Shown in pieces: positions 11,260 through 19,989 of a DNA stretch of 26,278 bases; position 1 is the first letter of the stretch; every line of letters begins with the position of its first letter. This stretch comes from Tieghemiomyces parasiticus (lineage: Eukaryota > Kickxellomycota > Dimargaritomycetes > Dimargaritales > Dimargaritaceae). The position numbers and the translations under genes are program-made. The stretch spans positions 1-26,278 of the forward strand of contig JANBPT010000686.1 of assembly GCA_027575765.1 (NCBI GenBank), given 5' to 3'. The notes beneath the pieces are model-generated. The model saw only the letters and a program-made list of their open reading frames with translations. It had not been told where the DNA came from and searched no databases.

Positions 11260-12055
11260 GGCGGAGACAGATAGGGTCAGGGTGGTGGCGAGGTGGGGCG
11301 AGCTAAGGCGGAGGCGCAAATGATACGTGTCCCGCAATGAGGCGTTGGGGGGAAGGTCAGGATGCAGATGGTGAGAAGATGGGCGAGTCCGGGGGACGTG
11401 AGGAACGACGGGCAGCTGAAACAAGGAATACAGTTGGCTGTAGGTTGGTCACGAATGAGCCCAGCCAAACTGGCAGGAGGCTGGTGGTGGTTGACGATGG
11501 GCGGGGTTGAGACCTTGAAAGGCATTACACAACCCACCCGGGGGAGGGTGGGACGGGGCCTAGCGGAGTGCCAGTAGGGGGCGGAGCCGACGGCAGGGAT
11601 AGGGTCATTTACGTCACGTGCTATGCCGTCTAGACACCCCGGATGCCAGGACCGCCGAAGGCACGCTCACCTGGGCAGGACAATCAACCGAGCCTGAGCC
11701 GCCACTAAAAGTCTGCCTCTGGGATAGCCGTCTGGCCCTCGCTCCTAACTGTCACTTTATCAACGCGAAGTTCGGACTCCTTGAGTCACCAGGGAGCGCA
11801 ACTGCGGTCGGTGGAACCGCAGCTACCTCCTCCGCAGCGACCCTCTCCATTGCTTCCATCTGGCCTGTCGACCCCACGCATTCGTCGGCTGCTAACGGTA
11901 CCAAGCCTTGCCGACTCTGAGTTTAGCCCCCCCCGCCAGCACCAAGCCTATTTATACCAATGCCACCCCGCCTTCCGGTCCCGACACGATACAGCCCACT
12001 CTCCTTTGCCTCACTTCACCGTTCGTACATGCACTGCACCTCAATCCCCACGAGA
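11260..12055. other. Divergent promoter region, SLY1 / TRL1
   Basis: About 800 nt between two divergent starts. It contains a joined CRE half-site and E-box (ACGTCACGTG, 11611-11620), a TGAGTCA AP-1/Gcn4-type site (11782-11788), and TATTTATA just before 11957 that could act as a TATA box for TRL1. A plus-strand frame at 11618-11920 starts with GTG and resembles no known protein. Confidence 0.5.
11611..11620. promoter_or_regulatory. Composite CRE-half/E-box (ACGTCACGTG)
   Basis: The palindromic E-box CACGTG overlaps an ACGTCA bZIP half-site. It lies about 350 nt upstream of SLY1 and 440 nt upstream of TRL1, so it could serve both. The match is short and factor binding is inferred. Confidence 0.35.
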
Positions 12056-14428
12056 ATGGACGACCGTTTACTTGCCCCTCACCTCGGACCCGCATTGGAC
12101 CGCGCCGAGCTGGACACCCTGAGCAGTGAGCTCACTGCCCTGTCCTCCCGCGGTCGGAAGGCTGGCGTGCGGGCCACCGAGTATCCTGTCGCAAACTCCC
12201 CGGTCCCGCTGACCAGTTGGCACTTCGCCGAGCATATGTACCGGATAGTACCGTGCCCGTTCCCTACCCTTGCCCGGGGCCTATTCACTCGAACCACCGA
12301 GGCCGGTTTCGAAATCGTGGTCCGAGGTTACGACAAATTTTTCAACGTAGGCGAGGTACCCATGACCAAGCCGAAGGCCTTGGAGGCTGATACGGTAGGC
12401 CCCTACGAGCTGACCGTTAAGGAGAACGGCTGCCTGATTCTAGCTGCTGCCCTCGACGCGACCCACCTGCTGGTAACCAGTAAGCACGCCTTGGGCCCAC
12501 GGGGAGACGGCGAATCCAGCCATGCTGAAGTTGGAGCTACCTGGGTCCGGCGTCACCTGGCCGCCGCCGGCCGCACAGAGGCTGAACTGGCGGGATTCTT
12601 GCACCAGCGCCACGCCACTGCCGTGTTTGAGCTCTGCGACGACTCTTTCGAGGAGCATGTCTTAGCGTACCCGGAGGCCATGCGCGGCCTCTATTTGCAC
12701 GGCCTGAATCGCAACCTGCCTACGCTGCACACCTGGCCGGCGGATGACGTGGCCCGGGTGGCCCGGCACTTTGGGTTCTGGCCGACTGCTGTGCACACCG
12801 AGGCCACCTACACTGCGGCGCGCCGATTCACGGACACCGTGGAGCAGGCCAAGGTCTACGAGGGCCGGCCCATCGAGGGGTTCGTAGTGCGCTGTCGGGC
12901 TCGGGCCGACGGCCGTGCCATGCTCTTCAAGGTCAAGTACGACGAACCCTACCTTCAGTATCGCGAGTGGCGCGAGCTGACTAAGCGGCTGATCGCCGGT
13001 AGGCCTGTGCGTCCGCGTAATCCGCTCAGTCAGGCATATGCTCGCTGGGTGCCTGGATACTTGGCGGCGGACTCGAAACGCGGTCCGGCGTTCCAGCGCG
13101 GGCAGGGCATCATCGCCGCCCGTGAGGCCTTCCTGCGGTTCCGGAACACGGCGAGCGAGGCTAGGGAGAGACCAGCACTTGGAAACCGGGTGGCCGACGA
13201 ACCCCCTGCAGCACCGCGCACCGTCCTGATCCCCATTGCCACGATTGGCTGCGGCAAGACCACCCTCGCCCGTGCCCTCGTACACCTGTACCCGACCCTG
13301 GGCCACGTTCAGAACGACGATATTACCGCACGCCGGAACGGGGCCCAGGCGTTCCACCAGGCGGTGCTGAACGCGCTGGGGACCCATTCAGTCGTGGTGG
13401 CCGACCGCAATAATCACCTGGCTCAGCACCGAGCCGACCTGACCACAGCAGTCAGCGAGGCCCTCCCGCACTGCCGATACGTGGCCCTGTACTGGACTGT
13501 GGACCGCCAGGACCCAGAACAGATATTCCGGACCACTGCGTTCCGGGTCCGCGATCGTGGAGAGCGCCACCAGTCACTGACCCCCGGGCGGACGCCTAAT
13601 TTCGAACGGATCCTATGGTCATTTCTCCGGTCGTTCCGCCCGTACGACCCGAACAGCGACGCCGACCACCTCGTGACTGAAGCCGTTGAACTGGACCCCA
13701 TGCTCGGCACCCGGCCCAACCTAGACCGCGTTGTGGACTACCTGGTTGACCAGCTGGGCTTCGCTCGTCCCACCGAGGCCGCCTTGGACGAGGCGGTTGC
13801 GGCTGCCCTGGCCTACCGGCCCACTGTGCGCAAGGAATTCAAGGGCTCGAATGCCAAATCAACGGCGGCGGCCTACTTTGGGCTAAAAGTGGACGAGAGC
13901 GTATCGACCATGCTCCGCGCGGCCCTAGTAGAGCGATTGTGGCCTGACCCGGCCGCCATGCAGGCCTGCCTCAACATGCTGGATAACCTAGCTGCCCGAG
14001 ATCGCGTACCTGCCGGCCACCACGTCACCCTCCTGCACGGAAAGGAACTCAGCGGGAACCCAGCCCTACGCTCTGTGATGGCCGCCTACGAGCGACAGTG
14101 GAGCGACCCCCGACAAGCCGCCACCCCGGTCGCACTGCGGGCTGACTACGCGGTGTGGGACCCAACCCAGTTGTTGGTCCTACACGTGACCCTAGAGGCT
14201 GAGGCCGGGCAGTACCCCGGGCAGGCCTCACGTATCCCGCACATCACGGTGGGTACCACGGCGGCCGAGGTGCGGGCCATCCAGGCTGGCGTAACTCTGC
14301 GTGAGCTGATTGATCGGCACGGGTCTCTAGCCGCCTGCCCCGCCCCGGACAGCGCCACCGAAGGTCCCCAGGTACTGCCTTTAACGCCACCACTTCGCTT
14401 CACCGGATACCTGCACAAGTACTGCTGA
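12056..14428 (+). CDS. TRL1: tRNA ligase Trl1 (ligase, kinase and cyclic phosphodiesterase domains)
   Basis: Single-exon frame, 790 residues from the ATG at 12056 (yeast Trl1 is 827). Trl1 heals and seals exons after tRNA splicing endonuclease cleavage and joins HAC1 mRNA in the unfolded protein response. N-terminal adenylyltransferase: nucleotidyl lysine in KENG (Lys122), with FELCD, EGFVVR and FKVKYDE motifs further on. Central polynucleotide kinase: P-loop GCGKTT (398-403) and a DRNNH segment. C-terminal cyclic phosphodiesterase: two H-x-T motifs, HVT at 656-658 and HIT at 729-731. All catalytic motifs look intact. Two earlier in-frame ATGs exist (11960 and 12029). A TATA-like TATTTATA immediately before the first favours the later starts, but the longer form is not excluded. 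Convergent with the permease gene. Confidence 0.93.
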   Translation: MDDRLLAPHLGPALDRAELDTLSSELTALSSRGRKAGVRATEYPVANSPVPLTSWHFAEHMYRIVPCPFPTLARGLFTRTTEAGFEIVVRGYDKFFNVGEVPMTKPKALEADTVGPYELTVKENGCLILAAALDATHLLVTSKHALGPRGDGESSHAEVGATWVRRHLAAAGRTEAELAGFLHQRHATAVFELCDDSFEEHVLAYPEAMRGLYLHGLNRNLPTLHTWPADDVARVARHFGFWPTAVHTEATYTAARRFTDTVEQAKVYEGRPIEGFVVRCRARADGRAMLFKVKYDEPYLQYREWRELTKRLIAGRPVRPRNPLSQAYARWVPGYLAADSKRGPAFQRGQGIIAAREAFLRFRNTASEARERPALGNRVADEPPAAPRTVLIPIATIGCGKTTLARALVHLYPTLGHVQNDDITARRNGAQAFHQAVLNALGTHSVVVADRNNHLAQHRADLTTAVSEALPHCRYVALYWTVDRQDPEQIFRTTAFRVRDRGERHQSLTPGRTPNFERILWSFLRSFRPYDPNSDADHLVTEAVELDPMLGTRPNLDRVVDYLVDQLGFARPTEAALDEAVAAALAYRPTVRKEFKGSNAKSTAAAYFGLKVDESVSTMLRAALVERLWPDPAAMQACLNMLDNLAARDRVPAGHHVTLLHGKELSGNPALRSVMAAYERQWSDPRQAATPVALRADYAVWDPTQLLVLHVTLEAEAGQYPGQASRIPHITVGTTAAEVRAIQAGVTLRELIDRHGSLAACPAPDSATEGPQVLPLTPPLRFTGYLHKYC

Positions 14429-14778
14429 AACCAGATGATCCCGCCTATCCTTCAAGTTGGACACGGTTAAGAGTGTGAAACGTTTGGCATTATCAGTTTA
14501 ACCCACCTACAGTCGCAATTCAATACAGAGAGATGTTACAAATAGATTAAGATTTGCCCCCGGGGCTGCCGAGTGATCTATAATGGGTGTGTGTCAGGGA
14601 GCCACGGACAATCGAGTGGTACAGGTTTCCGCAACATGGGGAGAGTGAGTGAGAGGGTAACAGGCTCTAGCGGACTCGCTTCATATGGTAAATACCCCCC
14701 ACTGAATGTTGTATTTAGTCAGGTCAACCACAACGGCGCTCGCTAGCCCACGATTTCAAAGATCCTCGACCGAGCGTA
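14429..14778. other. Convergent spacer, TRL1 / permease
   Basis: 350 nt of relatively AT-rich 3' flanking DNA. No gene, repeat or canonical AATAAA was seen on either strand. Confidence 0.5.
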
Positions 14779-16194
14779 CTAGTCGCCCATGATGGCCAGT
14801 TCAGCCGCTAAGATAGCGCAGGCGGAGGCCACACTGATGGGGAAGGTCCAGATCCCGGCCCGGACGAACCGGAGACCGTCGAAGCGGACCCCTTTGGCCC
14901 GGGCCAGTGAGGACCAGAGTAGACCGGCCATGCCGGCCGGGACGGTAAGGTGCGCCCCGAGATCGGAGCCAATGGCCAGGGCGAGGTAGGCGGCGCGGAG
15001 GGTGGTGTCGTCGGCCACAAACTCTGGGGACCGCAGGGCGTTCACAAAGAGTACGGTGGCCGGGATGTTATTAAAGACGACCGAGGCGAGGGCGCTCAGA
15101 AAGCCCACGGAGAAGACCGCTGCCGTGGGGTCCGGACAGAGCTGGGTGAGCAGCCAGGCCAGCCGTGGGGTCCATCCGTGTGTGGTTAAGGCCTGGACGA
15201 TGACGAACATGCAAAGGGTGAATGGAAAGACTGGGTAGGGTAGGCGGGTCAGCACCTCCCAGGTGATGGGCATGCGGTGAGCGATGCGCTGGGGTAGCGG
15301 CAAGGGGCCTTTGTTGTCCAGGGCGGGTGGCGAGTTCCACAGATCCCGGGCGACGTCCACGATACAGGCCGCCACGCCGAACGGAAGGGATACGATCCAG
15401 ACGGACACGGCGAAGAACGAGGAAACCGCCAGTGCCACGGTCATGCCCATGAGTAAAAACGTGCCGACCCAGGCCGCCCGGGGTTCCTTCAGAGCGGCGC
15501 GCGGGTTCACGTCGGGCAGCTCAATGTGGCGCGGGATGGTCCGACGGAACTGGAGGAGCAGCACCGCGCCGGTGATCGCGGCACTACCCAGGGCCGGCAG
15601 GACCATCCAAGCGGCGTAGGTGGCGAAGTTCATCCCGTAGGCCTCGGCCACGATAATGTTGTTGAGGTTACCCATGAAAAAGATCATGGAGGAGATGTTG
15701 GAGCCGAAGAATTCGCCCAGGAGGAATGCATAGGGTGAGAGCTGCATGGCCTCGGTAAAGTACACGGTGACCGGGGTTAAGGTCAACACTGCGACGTCAA
15801 TATTGGTGACCAAGGTGAACACAAAGCTCAATGCGAAGATCACCAGGAAGAAGCGCCGCCCGCTCCGGCCGCCGCGTTTGACTACGGCCAAGGCGATCAT
15901 CGAGAGGAACCCGGTCATATCTAGTGATACGCACACCCACGCTAGGGCCAGCAGTAGGACCAGGATGGCATAAGGCTGGACATTCTGTGACCCGGCGATA
16001 CCGTTGCCCACGTCAGCCCAGGAGATACTGGTGGTGGCCAAGCCAATAATGACGGTCAGAAGCGGGATTGTGACCAAGTCTAACGGTAGCCGGAGTCGCC
16101 TAGTGACAGGGAGCGTTTGCGGGGCATTGATAAAGCAGGCCACCACCACCACCAAGGCTAGCAAAACCCATGAGCGGAAGGTGAGCGGGTCCAT
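14779..16194 (-). CDS. ArsB/NhaD-type (citrate-transporter-like) membrane permease
   Basis: Intronless, 471 residues from the ATG at 16194 (good GCCATGG context). The protein is strongly hydrophobic with roughly 10-12 membrane spans. Features fit the ion-transporter superfamily that includes ArsB and NhaD: two inverted halves, each with a helix break rich in Asn/Gly. The first half has LVTNIDVAVLTLTPVTV then FGSNISSMIFFMGNLNNII; the second has SVVFNNIPATVLFVNAL then AIGSDLGAHLTVPAGM. A hydrophilic loop sits in the middle (about residues 210-300). Members export arsenite or move sodium or dicarboxylates; the substrate here cannot be read from sequence. No ArsA-like ATPase or other arsenic gene is nearby. 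The lack of introns and bacterial-type family make ancient lateral transfer possible but unproven. Confidence 0.8.
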   Translation of the reverse strand: MDPLTFRSWVLLALVVVVACFINAPQTLPVTRRLRLPLDLVTIPLLTVIIGLATTSISWADVGNGIAGSQNVQPYAILVLLLALAWVCVSLDMTGFLSMIALAVVKRGGRSGRRFFLVIFALSFVFTLVTNIDVAVLTLTPVTVYFTEAMQLSPYAFLLGEFFGSNISSMIFFMGNLNNIIVAEAYGMNFATYAAWMVLPALGSAAITGAVLLLQFRRTIPRHIELPDVNPRAALKEPRAAWVGTFLLMGMTVALAVSSFFAVSVWIVSLPFGVAACIVDVARDLWNSPPALDNKGPLPLPQRIAHRMPITWEVLTRLPYPVFPFTLCMFVIVQALTTHGWTPRLAWLLTQLCPDPTAAVFSVGFLSALASVVFNNIPATVLFVNALRSPEFVADDTTLRAAYLALAIGSDLGAHLTVPAGMAGLLWSSLARAKGVRFDGLRFVRAGIWTFPISVASACAILAAELAIMGD

Positions 16195-17425
16195 GGCGTC
16201 CGGGGTGCGCAATGCGGATGGGGGGGGGGGGTCGGTCAGCGCCCAAGGGGACGCTTAGAAGATGGAGGCGGGGCGGTGGGGGCGGGTGTGTGGATACGAC
16301 GCCCGGGGACTTTGGTTTACTGTACAAGGGAGGGAAAAATATCTCCGTAAGAACACGGCTGGGTCGAAGAGAGTAAGGTAGAAACCTTTGCGTTGCCGTT
16401 ATTTATCAACGCCAACGGCCCTTTTCGGGCAATGCGTGAGCGAGTACGCTACGGGGTGGGCCATCTCCTTCCGCCGGGATATCGCACCGGGTGTTTGGTC
16501 AGTAAAAAAACAGCTCGAAACGAGAGTGGAGAAAAGATAACGAAAGTTTACAGGCTACCTGCACTAAACCGCAAACTTGTGAGTGGCGGGCCGCGGGAGG
16601 CATAGTATACCCAGCCGTCCCACGCGATGCGGAGGCCCCGACTGGCGCGGCCACGCCTAGCAGCCGCTGCATCTGGCCGGTTTCGTATGAACAGTAAGTG
16701 GATAGCGAGAAACGAGGGCGAGGGCAGGCGTATGGCGCTCAGTCAGGTACAGGTTGGTAACGGAATGGGTGAATAGCAGGAGAGTAGCCGCAATAGACAA
16801 GTGGGGAGGAGCCTTGCACGCGCCTGTGCAGACCAACCGGCTGTCCGTATAACTCTGGAGACTATACGCTGGACACTGCTCTGGAAACCGCCACCGCCTG
16901 GCGTCCAGGGCAGGGCAGGGACAGTAGGCTACTGCCATAAGGGGGATTCGCCTACAGATCACCTGACGGTAATTGGCCGGTGAGGGGGGCAAGCCGGCGC
17001 GACGCTTATGAGGCCGCCTGGCAAGGGTTTCGCTCTAGAACCCACCTCTCATTTGGCAAGCAGATACGAGCGCATCAAATGAGCACTGCAGCCATGCATG
17101 CCGAAGCAATGCGCCAATTTTAGCTTCGTTCCCGTTCGGCACACTTGGCAAGGACCTAGTGGGCCTAGGTACTACGCACCATGGTCTGTACTCCGAGGGT
17201 CAGTCTACTGTGTCTCTGCCGCCCCCTTGGTCAGATTGGATAGTGGAGTGTCCACGACACCGTGGCCCTTGCACCGCTAATGATTCAGAAGTACCTTGTA
17301 ATCCACCGCTGTACGCCGCACTGAGCTGGCGGGTAACCCCCTAATAAAAAATTGCTTGGGCTGGGGAGCGTTCTATCGAGCGATCGCTACCAATGAGCAA
17401 ACTCGAAGCGTTGCAGGAGCGGTGG

Positions 17426-17432
17426 TGACTCA
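17426..17432 (+). promoter_or_regulatory. Gcn4/CpcA-type site TGACTCA
   Basis: Perfect TGACTCA, about 300 nt before the DAHP synthase ATG and 112 nt before its TATA box. Fungal aromatic amino acid genes are classic targets of general amino acid control through Gcn4/CpcA, so the placement makes sense. Regulation is inferred. Confidence 0.5.
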
Positions 17433-17543
17433 AAGGCCGGGCGGATTTTTACTCGTCGCTGCCGATTCGCTACAATCACAAGGCTGACCTTACGTTCAAG
17501 CAGCTTGGGGTGGCGTCCACGCTACCTCCCCCCACCCAGGCGG

Positions 17544-17550
17544 TATATAA
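17544..17550 (+). promoter_or_regulatory. TATA box of the DAHP synthase gene
   Basis: TATATAA within GGTATATAAGCAG, 179 nt upstream of the ATG at 17729. It is the clearest core promoter element in the window. Confidence 0.6.
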
Positions 17551-17728
17551 GCAGCGCCCTCTACCCCGCGTCCGGTCCCTGGCCGCCTTGACGTACACCG
17601 TTTCTGTTAATTTCTGTCCAAATTACCGCTGCAGTCGCCCGGTATACCTCTAGCCGACCGGCCCAGTGTTCGTTGCCACCATCATACCTCCTCCCCTTAC
17701 ACCTTCCGACTGGTTTTTGTCAACCACC

Positions 17729-18841
17729 ATGGCCCTCCTCCGCGCCCCGTACCACCTGCCGCAGCCCCTCAACGAGCTGGACGACGCCAATGTCGCCGGC
17801 ATCAAGCCGCTCATTCCTCCGCAGATCCTCATGGAGGACCTGCCTGTCTCGGAATCGGTTGCCCGGACGATCCTGGCCGCCCGCCGGGACGTGGAGCGGG
17901 TGGTGTCCGGGAAGGACGACCGGCTGGTGGTGATCGTGGGGCCCTGCTCCATCCACGACGTGAAGGCAGCCATGGAGTACGCCCACCGTCTGAAGGCCTA
18001 CGCCGATGAGGCGTCCGCCGACCTATGTATTGTGATGCGCGTATACTTTGAGAAGCCCCGCACCACTGTGGGCTGGAAGGGCCTCATTAACGACCCGGAC
18101 CTCAACGGCACTTTTGCCATCAACCGGGGTCTCCGAGTGGGCCGTCAACTCCTGCTCGACATCAACTCGCTAGGTCTGCCCGCTGGCGTGGAGTTCCTCG
18201 ATACCATCACCCCGCAATACATTGGCGACCTGGTTACCTGGGGTGCCATCGGGGCGCGCACCACCGAATCCCAGGTACACCGGGAACTGGCCTCGGGCGT
18301 GTCCGTGCCCGTGGGGTTCAAGAACGGTACCGACGGTGGGTGCAAGATCGCCATCGACGCCATCCAGGCGGCCGGCGCTGGCCACCATTTCCTGTCAGTG
18401 ACCAAGCAAGGCTTAAGCGCCATCGTCGAGACCAAGGGCAACGCCTACTGCCACGTGATCCTCCGCGGTGGCAACGACGGTCCCAACTACGACGCCGACC
18501 ATGTCGCCACCGTGGCCAATCAGCTGCAAGGCGCCAAGCTGCCCGCACGAATCATGGTCGATTGCAGTCACGGCAACAGCAGCAAGCAGTTTTCGCGCCA
18601 GGTACACGTCGCCGCTGACCTCCAGCGGCAGCTGGGCGAGGCCCGCACGGGCGACGCCCTCATTGGCGTCATGATTGAGAGTCACCTGGTTGAAGGACGC
18701 CAGGATATCCCCGCCGAGGGTCCGGCCGCACTGCGTTATGGCCAGAGTGTCACCGATGCCTGTCTCGGATGGGAGGATACCGTCAAGGTGCTGGAATCTC
18801 TCCGCGAAGGTGTGCGGGCTCGCCGCCAGCGCCGGGCCTAG
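17729..18841 (+). CDS. ARO3: 3-deoxy-7-phosphoheptulonate (DAHP) synthase, class I, Aro3-like
   Basis: Intronless, 370 residues, the usual length for yeast Aro3/Aro4 and E. coli AroG. It condenses phosphoenolpyruvate and erythrose 4-phosphate, the first step of the shikimate pathway. Motifs: GPCSIHD (metal-binding Cys), YFEKPRTTVGWKG, GARTTESQVHRELASG, PVGFKNGTDG, VETKGNAYCHVILRGG and MVDCSHGNSSKQ. The ATG at 17729 in CACCATGG is chosen; the open frame further upstream begins with GTG. Ser223 in FLSVTKQG sits where yeast Aro3 and E. coli AroG (Phe-inhibited) have Ser and Tyr-inhibited Aro4 has Gly, so phenylalanine feedback is predicted. The upstream TGACTCA suggests amino-acid control. Confidence 0.95.
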   Translation: MALLRAPYHLPQPLNELDDANVAGIKPLIPPQILMEDLPVSESVARTILAARRDVERVVSGKDDRLVVIVGPCSIHDVKAAMEYAHRLKAYADEASADLCIVMRVYFEKPRTTVGWKGLINDPDLNGTFAINRGLRVGRQLLLDINSLGLPAGVEFLDTITPQYIGDLVTWGAIGARTTESQVHRELASGVSVPVGFKNGTDGGCKIAIDAIQAAGAGHHFLSVTKQGLSAIVETKGNAYCHVILRGGNDGPNYDADHVATVANQLQGAKLPARIMVDCSHGNSSKQFSRQVHVAADLQRQLGEARTGDALIGVMIESHLVEGRQDIPAEGPAALRYGQSVTDACLGWEDTVKVLESLREGVRARRQRRA

Positions 18842-19144
18842 CTCCTCGTGCCTCCCTGCTTTCAACTGTGGTTGTTTAAAAAAGTGGCTAACCCAGGTCC
18901 CCGTTAATCGGCCTCCGCCACATCCGTAATTCTTGATTTGTCGAGGACTTTGTAGTCCTCTTTTTCGTATTATATCTCCTTTCAAAATGCCGCCGGCTTC
19001 CAACCTTCCCCTGATCCGACCCCACCTCCTTGGACTAAACGTTTAGTTGAAGTGAAAGATGCTTTACACACCAAATATCTGGCAACGATTGCCTACCTTG
19101 AATTGGACAACGAGCAGCGGCCAGGCGAGCAAGTCCGCGGATCC
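18842..19144. other. Convergent spacer, DAHP synthase / HIU hydrolase
   Basis: 303 nt of 3' flanking DNA including an AT-rich stretch near 18930-18985. No gene recognised and no canonical AATAAA. Confidence 0.45.
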
Positions 19145-19625
19145 TTAGCACCCGCGGTACGTACTGTAAGAGTAGTTGTTGAGCAGAAGGGGGACGTGGT
19201 GGTGCTGGGTCGGGTCAGTCACTTCGAAATGGATATCGATAAATGGGTAGAAGGACGACTCGCCTCGCGTTTGGAAGTAGCTACGCGTCTTGAAGCGCAA
19301 ATAGTAGTTGCCTGTCGCTACCGACGTGCCTGGGGGCAGAAGTTGTTCGCAGCGTCCGTTCTGGTCGGTGAGACTGTGGGTAATAGGGGGGGCAGGGGGA
19401 GTCGAGTTGAAGGCGGAAGGGCGAGTGAATACCGTGCCAGGTAGGACGGGTGTGGGGGTAACGAGAGGGACCGGTAACGCCTGTCGCCCCGCATTACCTT
19501 TCGGCGAGGCCACGGTAGGTCTGGGAGGACGGGTCCTCGTGAAAGAGAATGACTTGGACGCCCGAGGCGGGGGCGCCGCGGCCGCCGTCAAGAATGTGGG
19601 TAGTGATGGGACTGCGTGCAGCCAT
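19145..19625 (-). CDS. uraH: 5-hydroxyisourate hydrolase (transthyretin-like protein), 2 exons
   Basis: Exons 19625-19498 and 19373-19145 join (AG|T, GTAATG donor, CCCACAG acceptor) to a 118-residue protein, the normal length. It hydrolyses 5-hydroxyisourate, the product of urate oxidase, to OHCU in purine breakdown. Seen: SPITTHILD (His10), GVQVILF, TDQNGRC (Arg50), YYLRFKTRSYF, SFYPFIDIHFEVTD, QHHHVPLLL (His102) and a C-terminal YSTYRGC. These match the His/Arg/His active site. The family signature ends in YRGS (or T); here the last residue is Cys118. No signal peptide is evident, and the C-terminal residues are not a standard PTS1. It starts divergently from the AlkB-like gene with 364 nt between. 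Confidence 0.93.
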
Positions 19626-19989
19626 GGCGTAGAGGTGAGATGAGGTTGTAAGGTGCACAGTGGTGGGGTGATGCCTGAAGGGAAGAGCCTGTCCGGGCCC
19701 AGGAAACCGTTACAGGAGAAAGACCCTTCCAGCGGTTGGCCCGGTCACGGACCCCCAGCAAAGGCTGTACCGCATAGCACCCCGCATTTTCCCTATCCTA
19801 GGCCCATACCGCCAGGGTCGCCCCGACATCCTATAGCCGACAGACTGCGCCGCCGTCCTATACCCGTTTATCCGAAATCCAGCTGTTGCCCACCCGACTG
19901 GCACGGCTCCTGCTACGGCCCCGTAGAAGAACCGCTTTTGCTTGCTGTTGGGATCTCTCTCTTTCTTGCACATTCGCCGACTGACCGCG
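19626..19989. other. Divergent promoter region, HIU hydrolase / AlkB-like gene
   Basis: Short shared upstream region between two divergent genes. No clear TATA box or known factor site, and no coding sequence was recognised. Confidence 0.45.

Larger units (their letters stand above)
16195..17728. other. Large divergent intergenic region, permease / DAHP synthase
   Basis: The longest gene-free stretch in the window, 1.5 kb. It has a run of 12 G at 16220-16231 (poly-C in the permease leader), a TGACTCA site at 17426-17432 and a TATA box at 17544-17550. Several open frames (for example 16657-16992 minus and 17098-17280 plus) have no recognisable domains. A short unannotated RNA or small protein gene cannot be excluded. 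Confidence 0.45.

Noticed and set aside
12662..13387. 241-residue minus-strand frame inside TRL1
   Set aside because: Antisense shadow of a clearly conserved kinase and ligase coding region.
18413..19003. 196-residue minus-strand frame overlapping DAHP synthase
   Set aside because: Antisense of conserved DAHP synthase codons, with no similarity of its own.
19052..19444. 130-residue plus-strand frame
   Set aside because: Lies antisense to HIU hydrolase exon 2 and its intron; the minus-strand product is unmistakable.
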